Source: Diphasiastrum complanatum
Taxonomy: Eukaryota; Streptophyta; Lycopodiopsida; Lycopodiales; Lycopodiaceae
DNA length: 64,000 bases
Reading direction: 5' to 3'
Assembly (NCBI GenBank): GCA_029204225.1
Contig: CM055095.1
Location: forward strand, 34,683,078-34,747,077
Below the pieces are notes generated by a model that did not search any database, was not told the DNA's origin, and saw nothing but the letters and a program-made list of their open reading frames with translations. A program made the translations under genes and the position numbers. How positions within the stretch are numbered: position 1 is the stretch's first letter; each line of letters starts with the position of its first letter. Shown here one piece after another: positions 46,040-58,187 of this stretch.

Positions 46040-46855
46040 ACCTCAACAGCAAGATCAGCTCGTGCAAGGCCTCAAGGCCGAGCTTGATGTAGAGAAGATG
46101 GCCCGATAGAACTACCAGTCAGATTGCCAACACCTCGTGGTGAAATCTAAGGAGTTGGAGCTGGAATGAGAGTCTCTCAAAACCAACGAGAGATCTCTCA
46201 AGGATTTGATCTACACCTTGGAGCGCCTCCAGGGAGAAAACAACAATAGCACGAGACAAGGAAAACTTCGCTGCCCAGTAGGCCGCCCTGGAACTCAAGG
46301 TCAAGCAGGCAAAGCAACAGGTGCAGGCATTCCAAGTTGTCCTTGATCAAGTGGTTGCTGATGTAGAAGAAGAAACACCGACTGCTCAAAAACTCCAGAA
46401 GAAGAGGGGCGAGTATTACAAAGACATTTCAGCTCGGTCGATCCAGCTCTACCGAGATCAACAAGCAGCTCACGAGGCCTCAGTGTCAATGAGTTTCGTA
46501 CTTGTAGGAGGATTTACAAGACTCCAAGTCTTGTTCTTCATCAGTGAGTCATACTCAACGTCCATAGCAGCTTTCTATTTGTCTGCATCTGTCATTGATA
46601 GAGCTTTTGCAATAGAGGCAGGTTCATCGTGGCTTATAAACACCCGAGGGACAAAGCGATCAGGTTGATGTCTTTGTCGTGCAGACCTTCGAACTGGAGG
46701 TTCTTGAGTCGACGACTCTCCTGGGTGAATGGCGACCCTACATGCCACACTCCAAGAAGACGAGCAGGCCCTCAAAGACGCGGATGACGAGCTGAAGGTC
46801 TTGAAGAAACAGTTCACTACCATTCTAGAGTTTTGCACTGCTCTAGATGGTAATT
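46040..46855 (+). pseudogene. Coiled-coil ORF interrupted by a copia fragment
   Basis: The plus strand reads as heptad-like, Glu/Lys/Gln-rich helix over about 145 codons: KDLIYTLERLQGEN, then LELKVKQAKQQVQAFQVVLD and EETPTAQKLQKKRGEYYKD. It has one stop (TAG near 46280) and a frameshift. At about 46489 it is cut by antisense copia sequence. It resumes at 46736 with HATLQEDEQALKDADDELKV and ends at a splice-donor-like GATG/GTAATT near 46850. The protein is unrecognised; it resembles coiled-coil parts found in plant gypsy-type gag or structural proteins. Confidence 0.45.
46489..46735 (-). pseudogene. Copia integrase-RT linker fragment
   Basis: The minus strand reads RRSARQRHQPDRFVPR and then SIAKALSMTDADK, the linker before RT in plant copia pol. 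It is a 247-base fragment sitting inside the coiled-coil ORF. Confidence 0.65.
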
Positions 46856-47330
46856 TACCCCTTATTTTTTATTATTTAATTAGACTAGCTTTTTATTATT
46901 TTTCTCTGCCATTCCCAGCTCCCCCCTCCCAAATTCAAAGCTTTTTCGCATTTATCAGCTTGCTTCGGAGACAAATAAAAATATTTTCGTTTTTGTCGTC
47001 CTTACGAGATTCGTCCAAGTTAAGGACTTTGGCTACTTATGTGATATTTTAGAGAGTCCTCTGCTCCGCTTTGTTGCTAGCCTTTGCGCCATTATTGTTA
47101 CTTTAATGATAATTACAAGCAATCGTAAGTGCTGAATTTAACTTATTGCAGATAAATCACATACATTTGCAAAAATTGTTGATTTCAAAAAAATGATTGA
47201 AAAACAAATAAGGGTGGTGAACATGAGTCGAATGAGTTTGCGACATTTTGCACTAATTATGTCATTCAAAAGTGAGTTACTACTTCTCACGCACTTGAAA
47301 AAAATACATTTGTCTAGAGAAAGAACAAAA
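46856..47330. other. Noncoding AT-rich stretch
   Basis: Nothing recognisable. It could be an intron of the broken coiled-coil gene or retrotransposon leader. Confidence 0.4.
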
Positions 47331-47494
47331 TGAATGTAGACTTGCATGAATCATTGTTTGATCATAAAGATATATATGAGGTAGAAAAGAACGATGGTGG
47401 TGAGGAACAAGATGAATGTAGACTTGCATGAATCATTGTTTGATCATAAAGATATATATGAGGTAGAAGAGAACGATGGTGGTGAGGAACAACC
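47331..47494. repeat. 82-bp tandem duplication
   Basis: The block starting TGAATGTAGACTTGCATGAA at 47331 recurs at 47413 with about two substitutions. As 82 is not a multiple of three, the duplication shifts the copia frame that runs through it. Confidence 0.85.
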
Positions 47495-48660
47495 AAATGA
47501 GAATGAGAGCTCTACATTAGATACATTAACGAAAATACCCAAGTGGTATTTGCAAGTAATAAAAGATGCAAAGTAAGATGAGATTCAAGATAGAAAAGAA
47601 TCAAAAACACCTCATAGATCAACAAGAGAACGAAGACAACCTGATAGGTATAAGATAAATTTGGCCTTGATGGATGCAATGCAAGATTTTAAGGAGCCAA
47701 AAACATTCAAACAAGTTGTTGTACATAATGAGTGGCAAGATGCTATGAGGAATGAAATTGAATTTATGGAGAAAATTAATGTTGGAGAGTTTGTTGAACC
47801 GCCTCATAATAAGTAAGCAATTTCTTGTAAAGCCATGTATAGATTCAAAAGTCATGATGATGGTTCAATAAATAAGTACAACGCTAGATTGGCAACACCT
47901 AGCTGTGAGCAATGGAAAGAAATGGATTTGAAGAAACCTTCATGTCAATGGCAAAAATGGTTACTATTCAATCATATCAATATTTCATGATAAGAAGATA
48001 TATCAATCAAATGTCTAGTCAACATTTTTGAATGATAAACTATTGGAAGAGGTGTACATGGGAACAACATGAGAAATTTGCATAAGAAAGCAACGAACAT
48101 AAGTATGCAAGTTAAAAAAAAACTTTATATGGATTGAAGAAAAAGCCATGAGTTTGAATTGTGTGTATAAATGAACACTTTGCTAGGAGAAACATTGTGA
48201 GATGTGAAACAGATCCAAATAAGCCTAATATCGTGTTCATTCTTCAATGTTTCTTTTACATAATATGCATGAGTGCAAAACATTAAGTACACCTATGAAT
48301 ACGAATTTGAAACTAACTTTGTAAAATGACGTTGATGAGGTTGATCACTATTTGTACAAGCAACTAACTATTAGCCTTATCTATCTTACTCATACTAAAA
48401 TATTTCCTTTCTGTTTGTTCTGACTCATTAGCACACGACAAAAAAAGTTGTAAAGTCCCCTTGAAATATCTTAGTAAACTAAAAACCTGATCTAGTTGGC
48501 TTTTTATGTTGATTGGGCAAGCAATGTTGATGATAGAAGATCCACGACCAGATATGTTTTTGTGCATGTACTACAACTATTTTATGGAACATCAACAAGC
48601 AACCCACAATTGAAATATCTTTAATTGAAACTGAGTATCAAACATTGAGTTCTATGGCAC
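47413..48660 (+). pseudogene. Copia linker, RT start and RNase H remnant
   Basis: The first part reads EEQPNENESSTLDTL and RSTRERRQPDRYKINLALMD, then FKQVVVHNEWQDAMRNEIEF and DDGSINKYNARLA, the N-terminal RT of a copia element. The middle is eroded by stops. At about 48505-48560 RNase H appears (DWASNVDDRRSTTRYVF). The ORF track of life here is short; the relic looks older than elements B and C. Confidence 0.72.
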
Positions 48661-51600
48661 ATAATACTGACTTGAAATTATTTGCTAACTCTTCAAAAAC
48701 TCACAAGAATTCTACTATGATATCATATGATATCATAGTGATAATGACCCTTATATATGAAAGCGATGTTTATTCTTTGCCCACTATAGCATTTGATAGA
48801 AGTAGGTCTTGCACATGGTTCAGACAACTCATGTGATCAAACTCATTCACTTGGTTGTTGAAGGCCATTTGTAGCCACACAAGAGAATCCTTGCAAGGCT
48901 TAATGGTAATTGTAGTCATTGGAGAGGATGCGAACTTGTCTCGCATGTAAACAAGAGGCTTATGTAGATAACTAATTGTGGGGTTGTGGCAAGGAAATAA
49001 AAGAGCTCGCATATAGCTCCATATACGTCATGGTAGAATTAGTTGTCATTATAATTACTTTTCTGTAGTCAAGAGTATACACTTGGTAATTTTTGGTAAA
49101 ACGAAAAAGGACACTTCAAATACATGAGACAAAGCAGGAATGTGCAAGCTTTGAAGCATCGTGAGCTGAGAACACCCCAACATTAAGTTTTGAGATGAAA
49201 TGCTGCTACTCTTTGAGTGGAAAACTTTCAGAAATAGAGAAGCTACCCAAGTATAGATATAATAAACAAAACCTACTAGTATACCAATTCATGTGTATAA
49301 ATGGATCTCTATATGCTTTTACCATTATAACTAGAATGCAAGTATATGCTTTCTCATTACTTACACTGACTCGGTAATATGCACCATAGCTCTCACATAA
49401 AGGGAGATTAAACGGCCGAAATTTTTAAAACTTCAAGAATTGAACAAACAAAGCTACATGAAGATTGTTCAACAAAACATAAATATTCCCCTCCCCTGAC
49501 GGATTTTCAAAATCCTAGTATTTTCAGATAACCCTAATTGACATTATTTCAAATATCAAACTTGTGACTCTCTTTATGTTACCTTTCATAAATACTTATT
49601 GTGGACAACAAAACTATCAGGGATAAGGCTGCGGTACAAAGCATTGTTAGTTTGGTCTAGCATACAAAGCAATTATTATTCTGAGCCCTCATGAAGAGGT
49701 AACAAAATGTACCACACAATATATCCTCCCCTATGCTCAAATTACGATTTGTTATTGCTCCTAGGTAAGTATTTTTTATTGTATTATACACCTGATCCAC
49801 TCAAACTATTCAGCAGATTCATTTACCAACCCAACATGTTCAGCATCATACTCACAGGAACTATATATCCCATGCAACTTCTAGATTCAACTTCATCTAA
49901 ATGATACATTGATTGTATCTACATCAATATCTCATAGATCAGCTTCTAATGTTAAACAAGATACATTTAACACAATGTCTTCATTTTCAGTTCACTTCCA
50001 TTTACTAATCTGCAAAATATTGAAAGGACATTTTGTTTATTTGCATGGACAAAGGAGACAAAGGAATGTAAAAGGAAATGCAAAGAGACCATTTATCGTC
50101 CTTTATTAGCATCATAATTATACATCAGCTGTAAAGAATGATTTGGAATCAATGGAGTAGAAGAAATGCAAAGAAGCAGAAAACAAAATGAGGCATCTAC
50201 ATGTTTCTGGCTAGACAGGCCAGCTTCCAGCATTATGATTAAACTCTCTAGTACAGGCAGAGACAATGCAAATTTAAAAAATAAACAATGAGCCCTGTCG
50301 ACATCAGTGAAAACGAGAAACTTATCTGCCAATCATAATCATGACAAACTATAACATTGAAGCTTAATTCAAGCTAGTTGCTTATTCAGAAGAAAAAAAT
50401 AGCCTCAACGTCAAAATACTTCAGATGGACTTTGAACTCTTTTAAGCTACCAAGTTACACACGGAAATTTCACTTTCACAAACAAATATATTTGCTACAA
50501 ACAGCCTTTAACAATTTTGAGTTGAGTCATCTCATGTATTAGCTGTGAAAAACAGATTAGAGTCAAAGTCTATTAGGATAATAAAGTTCTAAATGTACAC
50601 AGCTGTCCAGGAACTTTATGAAGTTAACATCAAGACTAATTGGCATCAACTACAAACTGAGTTTCTTAAGGTGTGTAAAACAAATACAACTGCACAGTTG
50701 ACAGATATTATCTCTTCAACAAACCTTTCAAGGACTTGTATGTGAGAGAAAAGAATGAGGGATAAGCAACTAGAATGTTTGAAGGAAAGCAGTACAAATC
50801 CAAAGCTCTATGCTAGTTTTCTAAACAACAAATAAGCACAAGCTCTACAATCACCCAATGGCAATTCCTAAATTGCAAGTTGAGTGGTGAATCTTCTATT
50901 GATATGCCAAAATTGGAAACGGAGGACCTTTATAATCACCAGTAAGTCGTCCAGTAAACCAGTGAGTCCATGAATCCCCATAGACTCATTCATCTGTGAA
51001 GTACTTTGAATAAAAAAGTGAACCTCGAATAGATAAATGCTTCATTCACCTCAAAACAAAAAGTGAAGGACACACTATGCAAGTATGTCTGTATATATGT
51101 GTTTTGAGGGGGGGGTTGTCTGCACCTTGTATCATAGGCATGAGAAAACGTCAGGACAAGTTGGCTCACTGGCCACATGCACTATATTGTTGCTTGGGCG
51201 ATAAGCTCCTTGGCGTCTGTTGGTCAGAGACCAACTGCAGACATATCAAATCAAGTTCACAAATGTGTTGTTAGGGACATCAGGGATGTTTGAAGTTAAA
51301 GTTCACTGTCATAAATGGACAGACTAAATCAATAGGACAGGGCTGTAAAATTGCAAGCAAAACCACAATAAATACGCTAATTCCACTAGAATTCATCTTT
51401 CTTCATACATAGACAAAAGAAAGCATTGTGTGAATTATACACTTTCCAATGTAACACAAAGGTTAACCAACTGAGCATTCCATGACATCCAGTGGATAAG
51501 CCTGATGAATTTTGAAAATCTCAGACTTCATACCCATTCAATTATATAGGCTCAGGTTGTGTTTGCAGTTGCATTTAAAGGTAGATTCATAATTTTAAAA

Positions 51601-52032
51601 GGGCAAATAAGTTCTTTCTGGCCTTAATCCGATTATGTCCCTAATAAACATAACTTAGAAACTACCCAAAGGGCTCACCCTAGGCTAACAGGGGAAGGTC
51701 TTCATCTATCAATTTCTAACGGCAATGTCCACTATCTATTAATTAGGTAAGCTCATGGATATCAATGCTAGCTATGCCATGAGAGAATTGATTCTCAAAT
51801 TTGATCCTTGAGGAGCACGGACTTCGTAGCCATTGCTATGCACGCTACACCTTGAGCTGATCTGCAAGTGGCATCATCCTCACAAGTTAGCATCTATTAA
51901 ACCCCGGATAGTTCCCATTGTTACTTGCCATTTTGGCATTTGATGAAAATTTAAACTATTATTTTAACACATGAATGCATGCATAACTGATTGATTGTAC
52001 TGATTGGTTAGAGTAGTCAACTGTACTTAAAT
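48661..52032. other. 3.4-kb stretch without recognised genes
   Basis: AT-rich with only short, domain-free ORFs. A run of nine or more G occurs near 51107-51116. I see no terminal repeats or motifs I can assign. Confidence 0.45.
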
Positions 52033-52873
52033 GATGGATAGACAACTATATGATCACAGTGCACTTTCTGATGCCTTTGAAGAGCATTTGGAGGGTAGTC
52101 ACAAAGCTATCACCGTTCGAGAGTTTTACTGCTATCATTTACAAGTTCGTGCAGAGCATGTTTCACCGATCCATCTGGGTGGAAGGCTGAGTATGCGTGT
52201 GACATGATGGCAAAGATGGTGCAAAATAACATGAATTACTACTACAATAGTCAGCATAGTTTTCGTAGAGAAATTCGTAGTGGTATTGTTGATGCCGTGG
52301 GAGCTCATTCCTCTAGCGACATAGGAACGCGTGTAGTGCTTCCATCTTCATACATCGGTTCACCGCGTCATATGCATCAGCAATACCAAGATGCTATGGC
52401 CGTCGTTAGGGAGTTGGGTTCTCCCGATTTGTTTATCACGATGACGGCGAACCCAAATTGGTTGGAGGTGAGGAGAGAGTTGCGATTCCAACAGAAAGCT
52501 GCAGATGGGCCTGATTTGGTATCGAGGGTTTTTAGCATGAAGCTTCAGCATTTGATCGACCTACTGAAGAACGATGGTATTTTTGGGCGCATTATAGGGA
52601 GGCTGCATGTTGTGGAATTCCAGAAGAGACGATTGCCTCACGCCCACCTATTGATTATATTGGAGGAGCGGAGCAAACCCATCACGGTTGGAGATTACTG
52701 TGTGTGCAGAGGTTCCTGTGAAGGAGGAAGATCCAGAGTTGTACGAGATAGTGAGGACATGTATGATGCACGGCCCATGCATAACAGCTTTTCCAAATGC
52801 ACCATGCATGAAGGATGGAAAGTGCTCGAAGAACTACCCAAGGATTGTTTATCTCACTAGCAGCTTTCGGTAG
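52033..52873 (+). pseudogene. Helitron Rep (HUH nuclease) N-terminal fragment
   Basis: Helitron transposase N-terminal half. The frame begins near 52033 (KAITVREFYCYHLQVRAEHV). It shifts near 52190 into GTRVVLPSSYIGSPRHMHQQ and YQDAMAVVRELGSPDLFITM. The Rep two-His motif appears as EFQKRRLPHAHLLI (about 52617-52658). Another shift near 52690 leads into VCAEVPVKEEDPELYEIV and PNAPCMKDGKCSKNYPR, where it ends. The catalytic Tyr motif and the whole helicase domain are missing, so it cannot transpose itself. No Helitron terminus (TC or CTRR hairpin) was recognised nearby. Confidence 0.9.
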
Positions 52874-53729
52874 TTGCCTGCAACTATCTAAAATAGATGC
52901 CTATAGTGTTTACTCAGTAGGGTAGCTGAGTAATTGAAGACATTGACAACTCGACAAAAAAAAGGGACTGTTTATTAAATGGGGCAACCAAACGATCGAA
53001 GGGACTGCTTGCGGTGCAACTGAATGATCAACGGGACTGATGGTTCAGATGTTTTTGGCGTTGACCCCGGGACCATAGTTGGGCCTTTGATGGTTGGGTT
53101 ACGTAAAAAAAAGTCTTGACTTAATGCCTTGGTAATATTTAACAACCATTAATATTCACCTTGAGTGTGCTATACAGTCACAAGTCGATTTGAATTGAGA
53201 ATTCATATAGCAATTTGATTCAATTCAAAGATAAATTTGACCATTACGAAAAACACTTTCTTCATACTTTTTCATTGGAATATCAGTTTCTTTGGGGTAA
53301 AAAAAAAGGTTTGAACCTTGAATAGATTCAAAGTGATTCAGAGGTGTGTAAATCGTGACTAACTATTTCTATGGTGCTATAGCTTGTTGAAAAGAAGAGA
53401 GCAAGAGCTTTATGATGCCCCGTATGTGACGACTTATGATAGAAAGAGCTATTTTTAGGTGCCAAGGAATCTTACCAAAGACTAAGACCTACTAAAGGTC
53501 TTTTACTTTGGGGAGCTAACTTACAACAATCTAGAACTTTTGGAATCGTGGAATCTATGGAGAAGCCCATAATACAGCACTGCCCATGCCGCTATGAACT
53601 ATTTGGAACAAGATGGGGATCAAATATCAAACGACATGGATCAAATTATCACAATGGAGAGAATTATGAAGGAAACATTGAAGGAAAAAGGGTTGATTCA
53701 CTTCGGATAAAGAGATGAGATAGGGTAGC

Positions 53730-53732
<3 letters not shown>
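52874..53732. other. Noncoding stretch after the Helitron fragment
   Basis: No supported gene or repeat. Confidence 0.45.

Positions 53733-53762
<30 letters not shown>
53733..53762. repeat. (AT)n microsatellite
   Basis: Fifteen AT dinucleotides directly before the GGTACC-rich palindromic block. Confidence 0.95.
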
Positions 53763-53764
<2 letters not shown>

Positions 53765-53773
53765 TAGTGTCCC

Positions 53774-53840
53774 TTGGTACCGCTGGTATGGTACCGCCGG
53801 TACGGTACCGCCCTGGGATCCGCGGTACCAGGGCGGTACC
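53774..53840. repeat. GGTACC-rich palindromic block with a 13-bp inverted repeat
   Basis: GGTACC occurs five times in 67 bases, with spacings such as GGTACCGCTGGTATGGTACC. The last two flank a perfect 13-bp stem: GGTACCGCCCTGG at 53804-53816 and CCAGGGCGGTACC at 53828-53840, with an 11-base loop. Such clustered motifs resemble the subterminal repeats of hAT-like DNA transposons; this is an inference. Confidence 0.7.
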
Positions 53841-54247
53841 ATTTTCAATATATTTTTTTTTAATATTTTTAATATTTAATTTTTGCCTACTACCTACCAA
53901 AACAGGTCAAAAAAATGGAAAAAAAAGGGGTTCTGGGTGTAAAAAAAGAGGGTACAGTACATGGTGCAGGGGACTGGTGCAACAGCACATGGGCATTGTG
54001 GGTGAGCAGACCATGGGGCCAATGGGAGAGCAACACATGGGGGGAGCATCACATGGGTTTAAGGTACAGAGGCACATGGAGGGATGATGGGGATCCACAT
54101 GGCCGATCAGGCTGTGGGGATAAATAAGCACTCAGAATGCCATTGTGATCGGCATTTTCAAAGGCTGTGAGAGAGCTAGTGATAGACAGTGAGAGAGCAA
54201 GCGAGAGCCGGTGACATGCTGTGAGAGGCTATTTGAGAGCCACGGTG

Positions 54248-55231
54248 CTATGAGAGGGTGTTCGAGGAGCAGGGTGTTGTGAGGAGAAGGTCGATCGAGA
54301 TGGCAGAGCGCATACCACCGAAGCCCGAGGGAGAAGCCAGGAGGAAGCTCGAGGAAGATATCCGAAGGCACAACGAAAGACATCGGAAGCAAGAGGCAGA
54401 CATTGCAGAGATGCTGCAACAGACTCGGGAAAGACACCCAGAGTTGCAGATCCATGCCCCCGCTGTGGCCCCTGCCCCCGCTGTCGAGCTGGATTTGGAT
54501 GAGCAGATTGGAATGAACTTCACACGAAAGATGGGCAGCTGCAGGAACTGTCTGATCCGGTCCATGAGCTCATACATCAGTCCAAGTGTGGACCCCTCGC
54601 TGTCAGCCAGGATGAGCCCATTCGGGTTGTGTTTGCCAGACCAGAGAGGGATGAGGCAGATTATACAGGTGCAGGGCACACGCCACGGGCAGGGGTCACA
54701 GGTGCATCACGTGGCAGAGGTGGGACACATGGCACAGGTTATACCGGCAGACAGGCAGGGCACACAGGGGGGGGCAGTGGCATACCTACCTATGTCGACA
54801 TGATGGAGGAGGCTCTTGATAGAGGGCAGAGTGGTTTAGATGCCGGTCCCGCAGATGTTTGGATGCGTGCAGCACAGAGTCATGGCCGTTACTACGACAG
54901 CACACCGGAGGAGGCACCTGATGACTTTCATTGCACAGATTGGGAGGCCATGCAGGGTCTACAGGGTGCACATGATGAGGCACGGGATGAGGCTTGGGTT
55001 GATTCAGGGGTTGGTGCACAGGATGATTCAGAGGTCGGTGCACAGGATGATTTAGAGGCTGGTGCACAGGATGAGTCCCAGAGCCCAGAGCATTTGTATT
55101 CGGATGCCCAGCTGGCCGACTTGGTTGCCACATTGGATTCAGAGGCCCAGCAGATGCCGAGTGTCAGGGCGCCCCCATCATCTCTTGCCCTGGCCAATAG
55201 ACTAATATTGAAAAAAGAGAAAATTCCATGA
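54248..55231 (+). CDS. GC-rich ORF of unknown function, one frameshift
   Basis: Frame one runs from 54258 (start Met possibly at 54300, MAERIPPKPEGEARRKLEED) through a charged helical stretch (RKQEADIAEMLQQTRERHPE) and an Ala-Pro linker to about 54515. The reading continues in another frame with ELHTKDGQLQELSDPVHEL, then the ORF at 54629-55231. That part has a Gly/Thr/Arg-rich tract, MRAAQSHGRYYDSTPEEAP, three copies of GAQDD/E and an acidic tail. I do not recognise the family. GC content and codon use differ from all neighbours. The location after a GGTACC palindrome suggests a DNA-transposon cargo or exon, unproven. Confidence 0.45.
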
Positions 55232-55548
55232 GAACAAACTTAGATTAAAAGGAAAATTGATATTTTGAGATCAAGTGAGAGGCCTACAAACCATGAGGTG
55301 TATGAGCAAAGATGATGGGATTCATTTTGCAAGTCTATAGACAGGAATAGATTGATGCTTATTTGGTGAAGAAATTTGGCTGAAATGCTTTACATTGTCA
55401 AATAGAAATAATTGTGTACAATAATCTATTGCTCCTTCAAACTGCAAGAATGCAATATTTTGAGTGCCATAACATAGGTCATGAAAGACGCAATTAGAAT
55501 GTTTCTAGACGCTAGTAAAATTTGTAAACGAAACTTTTGCTTCTTTTA

Positions 55549-55901
55549 TTTATTATTCTAGTGGCAATTGGCATCGTCAAGGCAATTAGATATCCTTATT
55601 AGATATACACGTTTTCAGTTTCTTTGAGCTTTCAAAAATAGTTGTATTTTTCTAGCGATAAAGGATGTGCAATAGATGTTAGTGTTTTAGAGGTTTACGA
55701 TATTAATCCCATTTTTAAATATCCCATTTTTATTATTCTAGTGGCAATTGGCATCGTCAAGGCAATTAGATATCCTTATTAGATATACACGTTTTCAGTT
55801 TCTTTGAGCTTTCAAAAATAGTTGTATTTTTCTAGCGATAAAGGATGTGCAATAGATGTTAGTGTTTTAGGGTTTACGAGATTAATCCCATTTTTAAATA
55901 T
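55549..55901. repeat. Tandem duplication, 180-bp period
   Basis: Unit 55549-55728 is repeated at 55729-55901 almost without change; GTGGCAATTGGCATCGTCAA starts at 55561 and 55741, exactly 180 apart. One base is deleted in the second unit (AGAGGTTT to AGGGTTT) and one substitution follows. Confidence 0.95.
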
Positions 55902-57936
55902 ACGTTGGTAAACTATGTATATAGTGGAATTAATAATGACATAATGAAGCCCAAGCAACATAGTTTTAAAAAAAAAATTGAAAACGCTTTCCACCAAGAA
56001 CATGCATTGCAAAACCTTGGAGCCCTTGAAACAGCATTTTGCTAGTATTAGTACCACAAGATCCAAATAACAGTTAAGTAACAACAGTTGACCTATACTT
56101 ATGGGCAAAATATTATGGACAGGGACAACTATATGGACTATAGTTTGCACTTCAAATAAATGTCATTTGATGTGGTCAGTTGGTTGCTGACCACTTTCAT
56201 CACCTCAAATGTAGAATAGATAAAACAAACTAAATATTGCTTCAAAGCAATAGGTCTGAGTTTGAACACTCAGATTATTTATTATTTGGTATCTCATAAA
56301 CACATAAATTAGTTATTTCGCTATATTAAGGCTCTAGGAGTGGGGCACTGCCCTAAGCCTAGATATCAATGTTCAGTCTGAGATATTATCCGAAATAACA
56401 AAGGAGAACAAAGGAGACATGTAATCCCCAACTTTGTAGAGTCCACCCACAAAGCTTGGGCGCCAGAAATCAGATTTTTCAAAATTTTCAAGAATTCATT
56501 CTTTTTATACTTTGTTTTGGGGAATGATACATCATAATCTTCCTAGATGTTGCCAAAAGTCTTACAGCTTGTCGGTTTGATTTCTAGAGACCAAGATGTT
56601 GCTCCACTTTAGGAAATTTTCTAAAACTACACCTTTTCCATGTATATTTGTCAAAGTATAATTTTCAAGACACACTACTATGTCTTCCACAGTAAGGAGA
56701 TTTCTTTCACAAATTGCAGATTGAAACTTCACAACTTCGGAAGAAAAATTCAATCTTTAAAGGTTTCTCAGCACTTCACCTCTTTCATGCTGGCATCCAG
56801 ATTTTTTTAATCTATTCACATCATTACGTATTCTACAATAGGTAACTATGGCACATGCCTTTTACAACTTGATTGGATATAAGGTTAAGCCATGCAATTT
56901 CCATTCTAAGCTCATCTTCTTACTTTTCACCACATGGAGTCTAGTTGTATCCTTTGTTGGAGACATGACCTTCAGATCCACAATGGACAACATCAAGACT
57001 TGGCAAGAGTAGTCATCGTGGTGCCACATCAACAGATAATTAGGCTAGTACAGTGTAGTACTTAGCCGTGTTCAGTTATTAACTTTGTACTTGCTATGTT
57101 AGTCATTTAGTGTACTTATGGTTTACTGAACGTACTGAAATGTTATAAATGATTGAATGGGCCCAATTGGCATATAATGTGATTAAATGGCTGTCTAGTC
57201 CTTCTAAGAACAAAATTTGGTACCACAAGACCAACAAGCACACTAGAGTAGTTAATCTCTCTCACATGCATCATTTTTATTGTGTCATTGCGCAAGTTCC
57301 CTGATGCAAGCATCATGTTCTCTCTCCCTACTGTCTTATGGATTGAACCAATGTTGCATGCTCTGATATTCAACATCCTCCCAACTGCAAATTGGTACGA
57401 CTATTTCAGTCTCACAGTCTATACGTCTAGCCTTGGCATTTTCATGTTCTAAGTCACTTATTGTTATTGCTACTGGCCATTCTTGGTCTATACAGCTGGC
57501 TTGGAGTATCTTTGCATGTACCATTACATTCATGCGGCACTCTCAATTTATATGGTTGGCGTGGCATCTTATTGTATGCGGAAGCATGGTTAGTGCATTT
57601 TTCAGTCATGATGTTCATATCGATGCCTTTGATTGGCAATCTTGTCTTACATGGGTGGCATGGTATCGAATTGTTTGCAACAATGTTTTTCTGGCACTAT
57701 TCACCCATTATGTTCAGTATGATGTTATCTTTAGTTCCCCATTGGCGGCCTGCACTATAGGCTGTCCTTTCAAACATCATGCAAAAGAGATGAAGGTCTT
57801 AAGGGACTGTTGCAAACGAGATGAAGGTCTTAAGGGACTGTTGGCTTCATGATTCAAGTTCGGTATTTCCAGATTTGTGTCCCTTGTAAATAATGCAAAT
57901 TCATGTGCTTAAGCAAGCATCCACATAGTAAACTAC
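55902..57936. other. Intergenic or 3' region of the zinc-finger gene
   Basis: No supported coding region. The missing last exon of the minus-strand zinc-finger gene may lie here but I could not recognise it. A 31-bp tandem duplication (GATGAAGGTCTTAAGGGACT) is at 57787-57844. Confidence 0.4.
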
Positions 57937-58187
57937 CTTACACATAGAAGCTGTAGACTCTGATTCTGTGACCCCAGCACGCAGATTCCCTTGCATTTGT
58001 AAAACATCCAGTGCATCAATAGTCAACTGCCATCCACAGAGTGCCTCAAGTATACCAAAATTGCTGCTGCTGCCAGCTGCTACAACATTCCCATTGACCC
58101 ATGGACAGAAATGCCGATGATGGCAAACTGGATCAAAATCCTTTGTAATCTTTCCATATAACTGTACATCTGCAAGATCCCGCTCTG
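57937..58187 (-). CDS. Zinc-finger gene exon D
   Basis: Encodes ERDLADVQLYGKITKDFDPV, the HHRHFCPW half of the second zinc finger and ALCGWQLTIDAL. The acceptor is a tandem TTAGCAG, so the exon may start at 58187 or 58184, adding or omitting one Ala codon. The donor AAG/GTAGTT at 57936 is inferred; the frame would otherwise stop 12 codons later. Confidence 0.85.

Noticed and set aside
48770-49012. 80-codon minus-strand ORF
   Set aside because: Looks codon-like but shows no recognisable domain or neighbour support.
53733-53762. AT run as a replication origin or scaffold attachment site
   Set aside because: A simple microsatellite; nothing else supports such a role.
54786-55133. Pro/His-rich minus-strand ORF
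   Set aside because: Antisense shadow of the repetitive GC-rich frame on the + strand.
56562-56753. 63-codon minus-strand ORF considered as the missing last exon of the zinc-finger gene
   Set aside because: No acceptor in the right phase and no similarity to the family C-terminus.
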